Positions 1 to 7,978 of a stretch of DNA of 37,199 nucleotides are shown here, piece by piece. Where the stretch lies: positions 1 through 37,199 of the forward strand of contig SYOX01000181.1 of NCBI GenBank assembly GCA_005804885.1, written 5' to 3'. Numbering within the stretch: the first letter of the stretch is position 1; every line of letters starts with the position of its first letter. This stretch comes from Pseudomonadota bacterium. GTDB lineage: Bacteria; Myxococcota_A; Bradymonadia; Bradymonadales; GCA-2716585. A model generated the notes under the pieces. It saw only the letters and a list, made by a program, of their open reading frames with translations, searched no databases and had not been told where the DNA came from. A program made the translations under genes and the position numbers.

Positions 1-314
1 AACTCAAAGCGAAAGACCGCCTCGACGGCCGCCTCGTCAAAGCCGTAGCCCTCCGGCTGGGCCGCCTCAAGCACCCGCACCGCCTCCACCTCCCCCTCGG
101 CCGAGACGTCCACCTCCAGCAGCGACGAGGACTCCACCCCCTCTTCCAAGGCCCGCGCCGGATAGACCGCCGACTCGAAGCGCTTGACCGACGGCATCTT
201 CGTGATCGGCTCCAGCGCCTCCTCGCCGCCCTCCTGACCCAGGACCTGAGGCGTGAGGGCGAAGGTCAGGGAGAGCAGCGCGGTCAACGTGAGCAAGATG
301 GGGAGCTTCTTCAT
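1..314 (-). CDS. TonB C-terminal-like exported protein, N-terminal part (partial)
   Basis: The gene starts at the ATG at 314-312 and runs off the left edge, so only about 104 residues are visible. The first ~26 residues form a signal peptide (MKKLPILLTLTALL, ending near VLGQ). After it comes a TonB_C-like module: a YPARALEEGV segment, alternating beta strands (LEVDVSAEGEVEAVRVLEAA), then GYGFDEAAVEAVFRF. That is the usual pattern of a TonB C-terminal domain. In Myxococcota this module often sits at the start of a TonB-dependent outer-membrane receptor or in a short periplasmic TonB-like protein; which applies cannot be decided here. The upstream ribosome-binding site is weak. Export is well supported; the exact family is an inference. 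Confidence 0.7.
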   Translation of the reverse strand, partial: MKKLPILLTLTALLSLTFALTPQVLGQEGGEEALEPITKMPSVKRFESAVYPARALEEGVESSSLLEVDVSAEGEVEAVRVLEAAQPEGYGFDEAAVEAVFRFE

Positions 315-523
315 AGTCTCACATCAGGTCAGGGCAACGATCCACGGCAGACACTCTGGGCCATGAGGCCCCAATGCTCAACACCACGATGCAAAAATCC
401 GCCCTCGGATGCGCCGCAGAAGCCCAAGGTCGCCGTTGCATTCCGAGGGGGTCGTGCTAACACTATGGGCGCTCCTGGCCCGGCGAAATGGGATCGGGGC
501 TCACGGACAAACGAGGTCCCGCC

Positions 524-1195
524 ATGACGACCACGCAGAACAACCCCCGCCCCGGCGATCTTGACGATGATCGCGCGAGCGATCGCGCCGACAGCGCCGC
601 CGATGATCGCGCGGCGGGCGACAGCGCCGTCTTCGTCAACGCGGGCAACGCCGCGGTTGGCGCAGCGGGCGTCGAGCGACCCGACCGCCGGCACCTCGAT
701 GACGATGCCGACGATGCCGACGACGACGACGACGAAGACGCCGACGACGAAGACGACGAAGACGAAGACGAAGACGACGACCGTGAGGCGGCGACCTCGC
801 CGTCCACCGAGGGAGCGCCAGGATCAGGCCAGCGCGCGAGGAGCGACAGGCCGCCTGTCTTCGACCTCGACATGGAGGCGTTGGAGCGCATCTGCACGGT
901 CTCCCAGATCCGGGGCAGCGGCCCCGGCGGCCAGCACCGCAACAAGGCCTACACGGGGGTGAGGCTCTTCCACCCGCCCTCCGGGCTCGTCGTGACGGCC
1001 ACCGAGCGGCGCAGCTTCCAGCAGAACCGCGCCAACGCCTTCGAGCGCCTCATCGAGCGGCTCCAGAACCTCATGCACCGCGACAAGCCCCGCAAGGAGA
1101 CCCGGATCCCCAGGGCCGTCAAGCGCAAGCGCCTGGAAAACAAGAAGAAGCGGGCCGACACCAAGAAGGCCAGAGGGCGGATCGAGGACTGGTAG
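524..1195 (+). CDS. GGQ-domain peptide chain release factor-like protein with polyacidic N-terminal arm
   Basis: The C-terminal half is a class I release-factor (RF-1) domain. It carries RGSGPGGQHRNK with the GGQ at residues 135-137, the motif that reaches the ribosomal peptidyl-transferase centre and hydrolyses peptidyl-tRNA. It ends in a Lys/Arg-rich tail (KRKRLENKKKRADTKKARGR), as in ArfB-type rescue hydrolases, whose basic tail enters the mRNA channel. No stop-codon-recognition domain is present, so a rescue role or a stand-alone hydrolase is likelier than normal termination. The first ~110 residues are unusual: disordered, with a run of Asp/Glu at about residues 59-86. I chose the ATG at 524 over 488 because a GAGG lies at 512-515, eight bases upstream. 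The 223-residue product is longer than typical ArfB (~140). Substrate and ribosome binding are inferred from family. Confidence 0.8.
   Translation: MTTTQNNPRPGDLDDDRASDRADSAADDRAAGDSAVFVNAGNAAVGAAGVERPDRRHLDDDADDADDDDDEDADDEDDEDEDEDDDREAATSPSTEGAPGSGQRARSDRPPVFDLDMEALERICTVSQIRGSGPGGQHRNKAYTGVRLFHPPSGLVVTATERRSFQQNRANAFERLIERLQNLMHRDKPRKETRIPRAVKRKRLENKKKRADTKKARGRIEDW
698..781 (+). repeat. GAY/GAR trinucleotide low-complexity tract (poly-Asp/Glu)
   Basis: A run of GAC, GAT, GAA and GCC codons within the release-factor-like gene encodes an almost unbroken Asp/Glu stretch. The length may vary between strains by replication slippage without breaking the frame. Confidence 0.75.
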
Positions 1196-1217
1196 GCCCA
1201 GGCAGGAGCGCCGCAGA

Positions 1218-2630
1218 TCAGCGACCGATCTGGCGCAGGATGCTCTTGGCGGCGTCGGAGCGCTGGGTGGTGTTCCCGAGGCTCTCCTCGCGGACGATCT
1301 GGACCTTGTTCAGGTGGTTGATGTAGCCCAGATCGAGTTTTTCGCCGGGCAGGATGTAGATGCCGAAGAGGTAGACCGTGTCGCGCAGCCGCATGACGAG
1401 GTCTTCGGGCAGGTGGCACTGGCCGTGGGTGAAGAAGTAGAGCACCACCTCCTGGCGCTCTCGATCCCGCAGGCGCCGACAGTCGGCCAGCACCTCTTCG
1501 AAGACCTTGCGGTAGTTGCGCCCCCGCTCTGACTTGAAGCTCAACAGGTAGGGCACGGAGTGGGCGTGCTCGCCGACCCGGACGGGATCGTAGAGCCTGG
1601 AGTCGAAGAAGCGGAACATGGGCCGCTCGCCCTGCAGGATGAGCTTCTTGATCATCGCCAGCGCCACGCCGCGGGCGAAGACCGTCCGGCGGCCGCGCAT
1701 CGAGGCCGAGGCGTCCAGCAGCAGGTAGTGGATCTTCTGCTCCTCCTCCCGAGCGCGCTCCCGGGCGTAGTAGTAGAGCTCGTTGTCGATCAACTTCTGC
1801 AGGAAGATGTCGTCGTCGTAGGCGAACTCGGTCAGCATCAGGTTGTCGAGGCCGCCGACGCGCTCGATCCCGGCGAAGCCGTCCATGGAGTAGGTCTGGG
1901 CGTCCTTCTGGCGCTTGGACTCCAGCACCGAGGGCAGGATCTGGAGGCTGAAGTTGACGATGTCGTTGACCATGGGCGTCGTGAAGAGGCCCATCAGGTC
2001 GACCAGCTCCAGGGCCGTGCTGCCGATGTCGCTGCCGCCGAACATGCTCAAGAGCCTCAAGGTGTCCAGATCGATCTGCTCGACGGCGTGGCGGACCTGA
2101 AGGGACATCTTGAGCATCGTGTTGAAGAAGCGGAAGTAATACTCCCAGTCGTCCCTGTCCAAGGTCCCGCGACCGTAGGCGATCTCGAAGACGTCGGCGT
2201 CCAGCGGGATCTGCTCGCGCAAGAAGGCCTTCTTGCGCCCCTCGGGCCAGTCGCGGTTGACCAGCATCATCACCTTGGCCAGCAGCACCGAGATGACGTC
2301 GTCGCCCAGCCGCCAGCCGCGCGCGCGCTGGACGACCTCCGAGGCCGCCAGCCTCCCGATGAGCTCGGCGTAGTCGACCAGCATCTTCTGGAAGTCCGGG
2401 TGGGCCCCAACCGTCCGAAGCGCCAGATCGTCGACCCCCACGCCGCCCATGCTCCCCTCCGAGTGGCAGAAGAGCAGGCCCATGTCGTGGACGACGACGT
2501 AGGGCAGGTGCAGGCCGAGCCGGTGCAGCAGGTTGTGCCAGTTGGCCGCCCGGATCCGCGCCGCGCTGTTGGCGCCCTGGATGGCCCTGAAGGCCAGGCC
2601 CGTGTACTGCAACTGGAGGTAGTCGGACAT
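1218..2630 (-). CDS. ViaA-like von Willebrand factor A domain protein
   Basis: The 470-residue protein has an all-helical N-terminal part (~1-290) and a C-terminal vWA domain from about residue 300. The vWA domain opens with HYLLLDASASM; DASAS (306-310) is the metal-ion-dependent adhesion site DxSxS. Length and domain order match ViaA, the vWA partner of the MoxR-type AAA+ ATPase RavA. The gene begins six bases after the stop of the MoxR gene; its GAGG ribosome-binding site overlaps that stop, so the two are translationally coupled. In RavA-ViaA and related MoxR pairs the vWA protein binds metal and targets substrates for the ATPase. It is the last gene of a four-gene operon and converges with the release-factor-like gene, 22 bases away. 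The function of this particular pair is inferred. Confidence 0.8.
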   Translation of the reverse strand: MSDYLQLQYTGLAFRAIQGANSAARIRAANWHNLLHRLGLHLPYVVVHDMGLLFCHSEGSMGGVGVDDLALRTVGAHPDFQKMLVDYAELIGRLAASEVVQRARGWRLGDDVISVLLAKVMMLVNRDWPEGRKKAFLREQIPLDADVFEIAYGRGTLDRDDWEYYFRFFNTMLKMSLQVRHAVEQIDLDTLRLLSMFGGSDIGSTALELVDLMGLFTTPMVNDIVNFSLQILPSVLESKRQKDAQTYSMDGFAGIERVGGLDNLMLTEFAYDDDIFLQKLIDNELYYYARERAREEEQKIHYLLLDASASMRGRRTVFARGVALAMIKKLILQGERPMFRFFDSRLYDPVRVGEHAHSVPYLLSFKSERGRNYRKVFEEVLADCRRLRDRERQEVVLYFFTHGQCHLPEDLVMRLRDTVYLFGIYILPGEKLDLGYINHLNKVQIVREESLGNTTQRSDAAKSILRQIGR

Positions 2631-2636
2631 GGGGCC

Positions 2637-3797
2637 TCAGACGAACTTGCTCGATTCGAAGAGCGACTGGAGCATGCGGTCGACGCGCTGCTGGATCTCG
2701 CGCGCGGCGGGCGTGCCGACCGCGCCGAGCGCGGACTTGATGTCGTTGAGGTTCTTGAGCTGGCTGAAGAGCTGGATGTCGCTGAGCTGCTCGCCGGAGG
2801 CCAGCACCTCCTCGATCAGCCGCACCTCCTGGACCAGATCCTCCAGGTTGGCCCCCGGCCCGCCCTTGCGCGCCACCTGGGGGTGGGACTGGTAGTACTT
2901 GTCCAGCACCGGGTCGACGATGTCTCTGAGGATCTCCCGCTGGTCGAGGTTGTTCCAGATGTGCTTCAGGACGAAGAAGTCCGACTCGTCCGCCGTCGGC
3001 CGGCCGTCGTAGAGCGCCGAGGCCGCGAAGAGCTTGAGCAGCTTGATCACCCTTCGATCCGAGATCGACACGCCCTCATTGCGGATCTGGAAGACCAGCG
3101 CCTTGTACTTGGCGACGAACTCCGGCGTGAAGCGCAGGTGCCGGGGCAGCTCCGCGTGGACCCCGTGCAGCGCCTGGCTGGTCAGGAGCGGCGTCGGCGG
3201 CTTGCCCTGATCCGTCAGCCGGGCCGTCTCGTACATCAGCCCCTTCTCGATCAACCCGTGGAAGTGGTAGCTGTCGAGGTTGTCGCTGTAGACCCGCAAG
3301 AGGAAGCGGTCGTAGATCGCCTCGAGCGCATCGTCGTTGGGCACCTCGTTGCTCGCGCCGTACAGGCACAGCAGCGGCACCTGGATCACCTTCGAGCCGT
3401 TGGCGAAGCGCCGCTCGTTGAGGATCGTCAAGAGCGAGTTCAAGATCGCCGAGTTGGACTTGAAGACCTCGTCGAGGAACACGATCTCGGCCATCGGCAG
3501 CATGCTCTCCACCCGCCGCGTGTAGGTCCCCTCGCGGAAGACCTTGATGTCCACCGGCCCGAAGAGCTCGTTGGGCTCCGTGAAGCGCGTCAGCAGGTAC
3601 TCGAAGTAATCCGCCGCGATGAGCCTGGAGAACATCCGGATCATGGCCGACTTGGCCGTCCCCGGCGGCCCGATGAGCACCATGTGCTCGCCCGCGATCG
3701 CGCTGACGATCAGCAAGCGTATCAACTCCTCTTTATTGAGGAAGTTGGCGTTCAGAGCGCTTGCGACCTGGCGAAAGCGGGCCATGGTCTGCTGCAT
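2637..3797 (-). CDS. RavA-like MoxR family AAA+ ATPase
   Basis: The 386-residue protein is a compact AAA+ ATPase. Visible motifs are Walker A GPPGTAKS (43-50), the MoxR/RavA signature TRFTEPNELFGP (70-81), Walker B IVFLDE (105-110), a long VFKSNSAILNSLLTILNER segment, sensor 1 Asn in GASNEVP (148-154) and the DRFLLR arginine-finger region (163-168). These match RavA closely. MoxR ATPases act as chaperone-like remodelers working with a vWA partner, and that partner lies directly downstream. The ATG at 3797 has a GAGG upstream with good spacing. The C-terminal ~150 residues are helical and I cannot assign them. The gene sits 58 bases after the preceding operon gene, a gap containing a short GGGAG/CTCCC stem. 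The client protein is unknown. Confidence 0.88.
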   Translation of the reverse strand: MQQTMARFRQVASALNANFLNKEELIRLLIVSAIAGEHMVLIGPPGTAKSAMIRMFSRLIAADYFEYLLTRFTEPNELFGPVDIKVFREGTYTRRVESMLPMAEIVFLDEVFKSNSAILNSLLTILNERRFANGSKVIQVPLLCLYGASNEVPNDDALEAIYDRFLLRVYSDNLDSYHFHGLIEKGLMYETARLTDQGKPPTPLLTSQALHGVHAELPRHLRFTPEFVAKYKALVFQIRNEGVSISDRRVIKLLKLFAASALYDGRPTADESDFFVLKHIWNNLDQREILRDIVDPVLDKYYQSHPQVARKGGPGANLEDLVQEVRLIEEVLASGEQLSDIQLFSQLKNLNDIKSALGAVGTPAAREIQQRVDRMLQSLFESSKFV

Positions 3798-3855
3798 GCA
3801 TCACCTCACGAAGAGTAGGAAGCCGCCCGACAATGGGAGGGCTCCCAGGTCCACC

Positions 3856-4989
3856 TCACACCCCGAGACCCAGGCCGACCGCGACCGCCTCGCCGACTTC
3901 ACCCAGCCGACGCCGGTCCAGGCCAGGGGCCCTCAAGAATCGCTCGACGCGCCCCAGCAGCACCTCGTCCGACATCAGGTGCGCCCCCCCCAGCGGGCCG
4001 CGCAGCCCGTGGAGCGCGTGCGCCACCTCGTAGAAGAGCGACACCTCCTGCCCCTGGCCAGCCTCCAGCGGCGCGTCGAGGGCCTCCACCGGCTGAACCT
4101 GACACCAGGAGGCGACCAGGTTGTACAGAAAGCGCGCCACGTAGAGCCGGTGCGTCAAGGGCTGGCTCGCGTCCGGCGCGTAGGCCATGAAGCCCCTGGC
4201 CAGCGTCGGCGCCACCGGCCCGAGCCCCCGCTTGAGGTAGTCGTTCGTCACGATCCGGCAGGTCGACGGCAGCGCCAGCGCCGCCACCGCCCCCCAGTAC
4301 GAGAAGTCGGCCCCCATCCTGTCGCACGCCAGCAGGTTCGTCAGCGGCGACAGGCTCATGATGTGCCGCCAGGCCCGGCTGACGGGCCTTGACGCGATCT
4401 CGCGGTACACCCAGACCTTCTCGCGGCTCAACGCCCCCCGCGAGCGCCCCGGCAGCTTCACCCACGAGGGCTCCGTCCCCATGAACTGAAGCGATCCCCA
4501 GAAGGCCCCGAACTCCACCTTCGTGTCCTGACGGAAGAGCCTGGGCAGGTGCCTGAACATCAGGTGCCGGGCCACGACCTGCGCCTCGCTGCGCGGCAAG
4601 CCCACCGATCCGACCAGCGCCTCGGTCTCCGCCGCGATGTTCTCCAGCCGCCGCCGCCAGATCCGATCGCGCTCTGGCGCCCAGTGGAAGAACCAGCAGA
4701 CCTGGTAGGCCGCCGCCGCCAGCTTCATGTCGTCGACCGTCAGATCGATCATCAGCGGGTGGGCCACCAGCCGCGCCGCCATCGTCTGAAGCTCGAACTG
4801 CAGATCGTGGATCGACGCCTCCCCCGTCACCACCGACGCCAGCGCGTCCTCAAGGTGCGCCTTGTTCAAGGGCACCCCCATCGTGACGGCCTGACCCCGG
4901 ATCAGCGGCAGCAGGAAGTGGCGCAGGAGCTGCGGGGTCCCTATCGCGTCCCTCGTCGTGACCAGCGCTGTCGGCTCGCTCTGGCTCAC
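3856..4989 (-). CDS. Uncharacterised protein of the MoxR-vWA operon (component 2)
   Basis: I do not recognise this 377-residue protein. It is predicted mostly alpha-helical and soluble, with no signal peptide or clear membrane segment. Noticeable stretches are a Trp/Arg-rich patch (CWFFHWAPERDRIWRRR, about residues 95-110) and helical segments around LSPLTNLLACDRMG and FYEVAHALHGLRGP. It starts with GTG at 4989 and overlaps the stop of the previous gene (GTGA), so the two are co-translated. Position between another unknown and the MoxR/vWA pair suggests an adaptor or effector for the ATPase. MoxR-vWA operons with extra unknown components have been described computationally as ternary systems; membership here is my inference from gene order only. 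Confidence 0.75.
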   Translation of the reverse strand: MSQSEPTALVTTRDAIGTPQLLRHFLLPLIRGQAVTMGVPLNKAHLEDALASVVTGEASIHDLQFELQTMAARLVAHPLMIDLTVDDMKLAAAAYQVCWFFHWAPERDRIWRRRLENIAAETEALVGSVGLPRSEAQVVARHLMFRHLPRLFRQDTKVEFGAFWGSLQFMGTEPSWVKLPGRSRGALSREKVWVYREIASRPVSRAWRHIMSLSPLTNLLACDRMGADFSYWGAVAALALPSTCRIVTNDYLKRGLGPVAPTLARGFMAYAPDASQPLTHRLYVARFLYNLVASWCQVQPVEALDAPLEAGQGQEVSLFYEVAHALHGLRGPLGGAHLMSDEVLLGRVERFLRAPGLDRRRLGEVGEAVAVGLGLGV

Positions 4990-6593
4990 GCGTCGCCATC
5001 CCTGGGCGGGCCGGGCGGCGGCACCGCCTTCATGGGCTGTGTCGGCCCGCCGACCTCGCTCTTGAGATCAACCTTGCGCAAGTTGTGGCCCCACAAGGCG
5101 AAATAGCCCAGATCCCGGTTGACCAGCTCGACCGCCTCGGCCATCGCCATCGGCGCCGCCGCCCGGGTCTGGGCCGCCGAGAGGTCCACCTCCGCCAGCA
5201 GATAGCGCGCCAGCGGGTGCAGCGCCGTCTCGGCCACCTCGAAGGCCCGGCTCAAGCCCTGCGGCATCACCACGACGAAGCCATCTCTGAGCCCCAGGTG
5301 CTGCTTGAGCTGCTCATGACCCAGCGGGGGCGAGAAGCTCGCCTCGCGCGGGATGAAGACGTTGGTGAAGACCTCCCGCAGCTGCATCCCTATGGGCACC
5401 AGCTCGACGCCCTGGCGGTTGAGGATCAAGCAGCCCTTGTCCGTCAACGCCATCTTGTAGCTCTCCAGCGCCGTCTCGGGCAGCGCGTAGACCAGCCGCT
5501 TGAGCCAGCCCATCTCCTGGGGAGAGTTGATGAACACCGCCGAGGCCCCCTCGGTGATCGTCTGCCGGTGGATCAGGTGCACCGGGTAGTGGAGCGCCTC
5601 GCTGACCTGCTGGGCGCTCCACCCCTGCGGCGCCCTGCCCCCGCGGGTCAGGATCTGCGCCTCGTGCTCGGGCTTGAGCGAGGGATCCTGAACGTCGATG
5701 GCCTTGAGGTGCTCGATGTCCACGAAGATCGCGTCGCCCGCCACCCGGTCGACCGCGTCGCGGTGCCCCGAGAAGAAGTAGGCCCCGTCCTCCTCCAGCG
5801 CCTTGCGGCAGCTCTCCAGCGCGAAGGGGTGCTCGTAGCCGCGCTGGACGAAGAGGTTCGAGCGCCGCGCGTGGTAGAGCTCGACCCCGGGCAGGCCCTC
5901 GAAGAGGGGGATGAGCCGGGCCGAGAACTGCTCGACCCGGAAGAGGTAGAAGGTGGTCGCCTGATCAAAGCGCCCCGAGGCCTCGCGGACCAGCTCCGCG
6001 ACCCCGGCGACGATCCGGCGCTCCCACAAAAAGCGCTGGACCGCATTGCGCAGCCCCGGAGGGGTCCGGATGAAGAGCGGCCCTGAGGAGAGGGGCTCCC
6101 TGCGCAGGCGCATCAGCGTCAGGCTCAAGAGCAGCCCCTTCATCGAGATCTCGCCCTCCTCCTTGAACTGGAGGGGGCCGGCCTGATCGTAGAGCACGAG
6201 GCCCTCGCTGACCGTGCTCAGCCGCGCGGCGTCGTAGCCGAAGGGCGCCTCCTGGTCCCGGTAGCGCACGAAGTGGGGCGCCCGGCCGGTAAAGACGCTG
6301 CCTCTGAGCAGCCGCGCGATCGCCGCGGCCCGGTCCAGCATGTGCGATCCCTGGCTGGGAAGCTCCAGCAGGATCTCCAGGCCCTGGATCTGGCTGCGCG
6401 CCTTGATGATGCGAAGCGTCGGCAGGATGTGATCGAGCGACTGCTCCTCCGAAAAAGCCCGGAAGAAGCCCACCACCTGGGTCAGCGTCCCAAAGCGCAG
6501 CAGGCCGCGCTCACCGATGGCGATCCCGCGCCCATCGGCCCGCAGCCCTGGTGTCCTGAAGCGCTCTTGTTGAACCGCGACCCGATCGAGCAT
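4986..6593 (-). CDS. Uncharacterised first protein of the MoxR-vWA operon (component 1)
   Basis: This 535-residue protein has no family I can name. It looks like a multi-domain soluble protein of mixed alpha/beta content. The N-terminal ~100 residues contain a helical region (TLTQVVGFFRAFSEEQSLDH). The middle holds beta-rich segments with GTGR-like loops, and the tail is Pro/Gly-rich (VPPPGPPRDGDA). I chose the ATG at 6593 because GGGAG precedes it by five bases. A minus-strand -10 box (TATACT at 6629-6624) would start transcripts near 6617, which excludes longer starts near 6665. An ATG at 6605 is possible but lacks a ribosome-binding site. It leads the operon with the next unknown, the MoxR ATPase and the vWA protein. 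It could be a regulator, scaffold or substrate-recognition part; no function is claimed. Confidence 0.75.
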   Translation of the reverse strand: MLDRVAVQQERFRTPGLRADGRGIAIGERGLLRFGTLTQVVGFFRAFSEEQSLDHILPTLRIIKARSQIQGLEILLELPSQGSHMLDRAAAIARLLRGSVFTGRAPHFVRYRDQEAPFGYDAARLSTVSEGLVLYDQAGPLQFKEEGEISMKGLLLSLTLMRLRREPLSSGPLFIRTPPGLRNAVQRFLWERRIVAGVAELVREASGRFDQATTFYLFRVEQFSARLIPLFEGLPGVELYHARRSNLFVQRGYEHPFALESCRKALEEDGAYFFSGHRDAVDRVAGDAIFVDIEHLKAIDVQDPSLKPEHEAQILTRGGRAPQGWSAQQVSEALHYPVHLIHRQTITEGASAVFINSPQEMGWLKRLVYALPETALESYKMALTDKGCLILNRQGVELVPIGMQLREVFTNVFIPREASFSPPLGHEQLKQHLGLRDGFVVVMPQGLSRAFEVAETALHPLARYLLAEVDLSAAQTRAAAPMAMAEAVELVNRDLGYFALWGHNLRKVDLKSEVGGPTQPMKAVPPPGPPRDGDA

Positions 6594-6623
6594 CCTGGCT
6601 CCCATCGTCGTCAATGCCGGCGA

Positions 6624-6652
6624 AGTATACACAGCCGCCCGATCCGGGGAAA
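6624..6652 (-). promoter_or_regulatory. Candidate promoter of the MoxR-vWA operon
   Basis: On the minus strand TTTCCC (6652-6647) is followed after 17 bases by TATACT (6629-6624), a five-of-six match to TATAAT. The -35 is poor (three of six). Predicted transcripts start near 6617, giving a ~24-base leader to the ATG at 6593. Confidence 0.45.
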
Positions 6653-6683
6653 GGATCGTCCTCAAGGTCGCCTGGCGCCCCTA

Positions 6684-6710
6684 CCACCCGGGTGGCGCCG
6701 CGGGTATAAT
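6684..6710 (+). promoter_or_regulatory. Candidate regulated promoter with palindromic operator (FHA-kinase genes)
   Basis: A perfect TATAAT lies at 6705-6710. Where the -35 should be there is no consensus; instead a perfect 12-bp palindrome, CCACCCGGGTGG, occupies 6684-6695, flanked by GGCGCC on both sides (at ~6675 and ~6694). A strong -10 with an inverted repeat replacing the -35 is typical of activator- or repressor-controlled promoters. The regulator is not identified. Transcripts would begin near 6717, about 40 bases before the FHA gene. Confidence 0.45.
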
Positions 6711-6755
6711 CCAGAGAGGTAGAGCGACCGCCACCCCGACACGGCGCACAAGCCC

Positions 6756-7976
6756 ATGTCTTTCCTCAAGAAAATCTTCTCATCGAGCTTCCGGCAGGCG
6801 CTGGCCCTGGAGGGTGCCGGGCGCTACGCCGAGGCGGCCCAGCACTACATGCTGGCAGGAGAGCGCGCCCAGGTCGCGCGCATGCACCGGCTGTCCGCCC
6901 GCGACGAGGCCGACCCCTACCGGCGGGTCGACGCCCTGCGCAAGGCCCTGGACTTCGCCGCCCAGCCCATCGACGACCCGGCGATCGTCGACACCCGCCG
7001 CCAGATCCGCGCCGAGCTGGCCGACGCCCTGGTGGCGCTGGCGACCCACAGCGGGCTGCTCGACCGCCGCGACAAGGGACTGCTCGAGGAGGCCGCGCAG
7101 ATCTACGTCGAGTTCGGGGCGCACGGGAAGGCCGGCGAGGTCTTCGCGCGGCTGGGCTTCTTGAACAAGGCCGCGGAGTCCTTCGAGGCCGCCGGGGACA
7201 TCGGCCGGATGGAGGAGATGTACAAGCGGGTCGAGTCCGTCGATCGCTCCGAGGTGGCCTTTGACCGCGCCTTCGACGCCTACGAGTTCGCCCAGATGGC
7301 CGGCGACCCCATCGGCGCTCTGGAGGCGCTCTCGCGCTGCGTCGAGCTTCGCCCGCAGGACGCCGGCCTCGTGGCTCGCCTCCAGAGCCTGCGCGAGCGG
7401 ATGCCCGCCTCCGGCAGGCTGACCCTGCGCGGCCCCGCGGGCGCCTGGGTCCTGATGGGCGGCGACGCCCTGGGCATCGGCCGCGAGGACGACAACGAGA
7501 TCCTCCTGCTCGACCCCGGCGTCTCGCGCAAGCACGCCCGGATCGTGCTTCGGGACGGCCTGCCCGTCCTCGAAGACCTCGGCAGCAGCCACGGCACCTG
7601 GCTCGACGAGGCCCGCATCGCCGCCCACGCCCCGCTGCCTCGCCAGGGCCGCCTGCGCGTGGGCAAGGCGGTCACGCTCCGCTACCGCTTTGGCGAAAAG
7701 ATGATGCCGCCCGGGATCTTCGAGGTCGTCGACGGCTACCTCAAGGGCCAGACCTTCACCTGGACGCCCCGCGTCCTGACCACCGGATCGCCCCCCGACC
7801 AGCCTCGCTGGCTGCCCCCTGGGCTGGCCCTGGAGTTCCGGCGCGGGTGCTGGCACGTCGTGCCGGAGATGTGCGCGGGGGTGGCGATGATCGCCGGATC
7901 GGCGCTCAACACCCCGACCATCCTGCGCATCGGCGACGAGCTCGACTTCGGCGGCCTGAGCCTGCGCGTGGAGTGA
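6756..7976 (+). CDS. FHA domain protein with N-terminal TPR-like helices
   Basis: The 406-residue protein has helical TPR-like repeats in its first ~210 residues (for example GRYAEAAQHYMLAGE, GKAGEVFARLGFLNKAAESFEAAGD). They are followed by a forkhead-associated domain at about 222-305. The FHA core is clear: GIGR (240-243), SRKHA (257-261) and LGSSHGTWLD (275-284), the residues that bind phosphothreonine peptides. The last ~90 residues are beta-rich, ending LRIGDELDFGGLSLRV, possibly a degenerate second FHA-like fold. The N-terminus MSFLKKIFSSSF could form an amphipathic helix. The Ser/Thr kinase gene starts three bases after the stop, so this is probably the kinase's phospho-reader or substrate. 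No Shine-Dalgarno precedes the ATG. It is divergent from the MoxR-vWA operon, suggesting phospho-signalling control of that system. Confidence 0.85.
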   Translation: MSFLKKIFSSSFRQALALEGAGRYAEAAQHYMLAGERAQVARMHRLSARDEADPYRRVDALRKALDFAAQPIDDPAIVDTRRQIRAELADALVALATHSGLLDRRDKGLLEEAAQIYVEFGAHGKAGEVFARLGFLNKAAESFEAAGDIGRMEEMYKRVESVDRSEVAFDRAFDAYEFAQMAGDPIGALEALSRCVELRPQDAGLVARLQSLRERMPASGRLTLRGPAGAWVLMGGDALGIGREDDNEILLLDPGVSRKHARIVLRDGLPVLEDLGSSHGTWLDEARIAAHAPLPRQGRLRVGKAVTLRYRFGEKMMPPGIFEVVDGYLKGQTFTWTPRVLTTGSPPDQPRWLPPGLALEFRRGCWHVVPEMCAGVAMIAGSALNTPTILRIGDELDFGGLSLRVE

Positions 7977-7978
7977 CC

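Noticed and set aside
436..463. TTGCAT / TAACAC as promoter of the release-factor-like gene
   Set aside because: Spacer of 16 with only three -10 matches; too weak to list as a feature.
1560..3818. 752-codon plus-strand open frame opposite the vWA and MoxR genes
   Set aside because: It is antisense to two well-supported genes, is rich in Val/Gln/His/Arg without recognisable motifs, and is a normal consequence of very high GC third positions.
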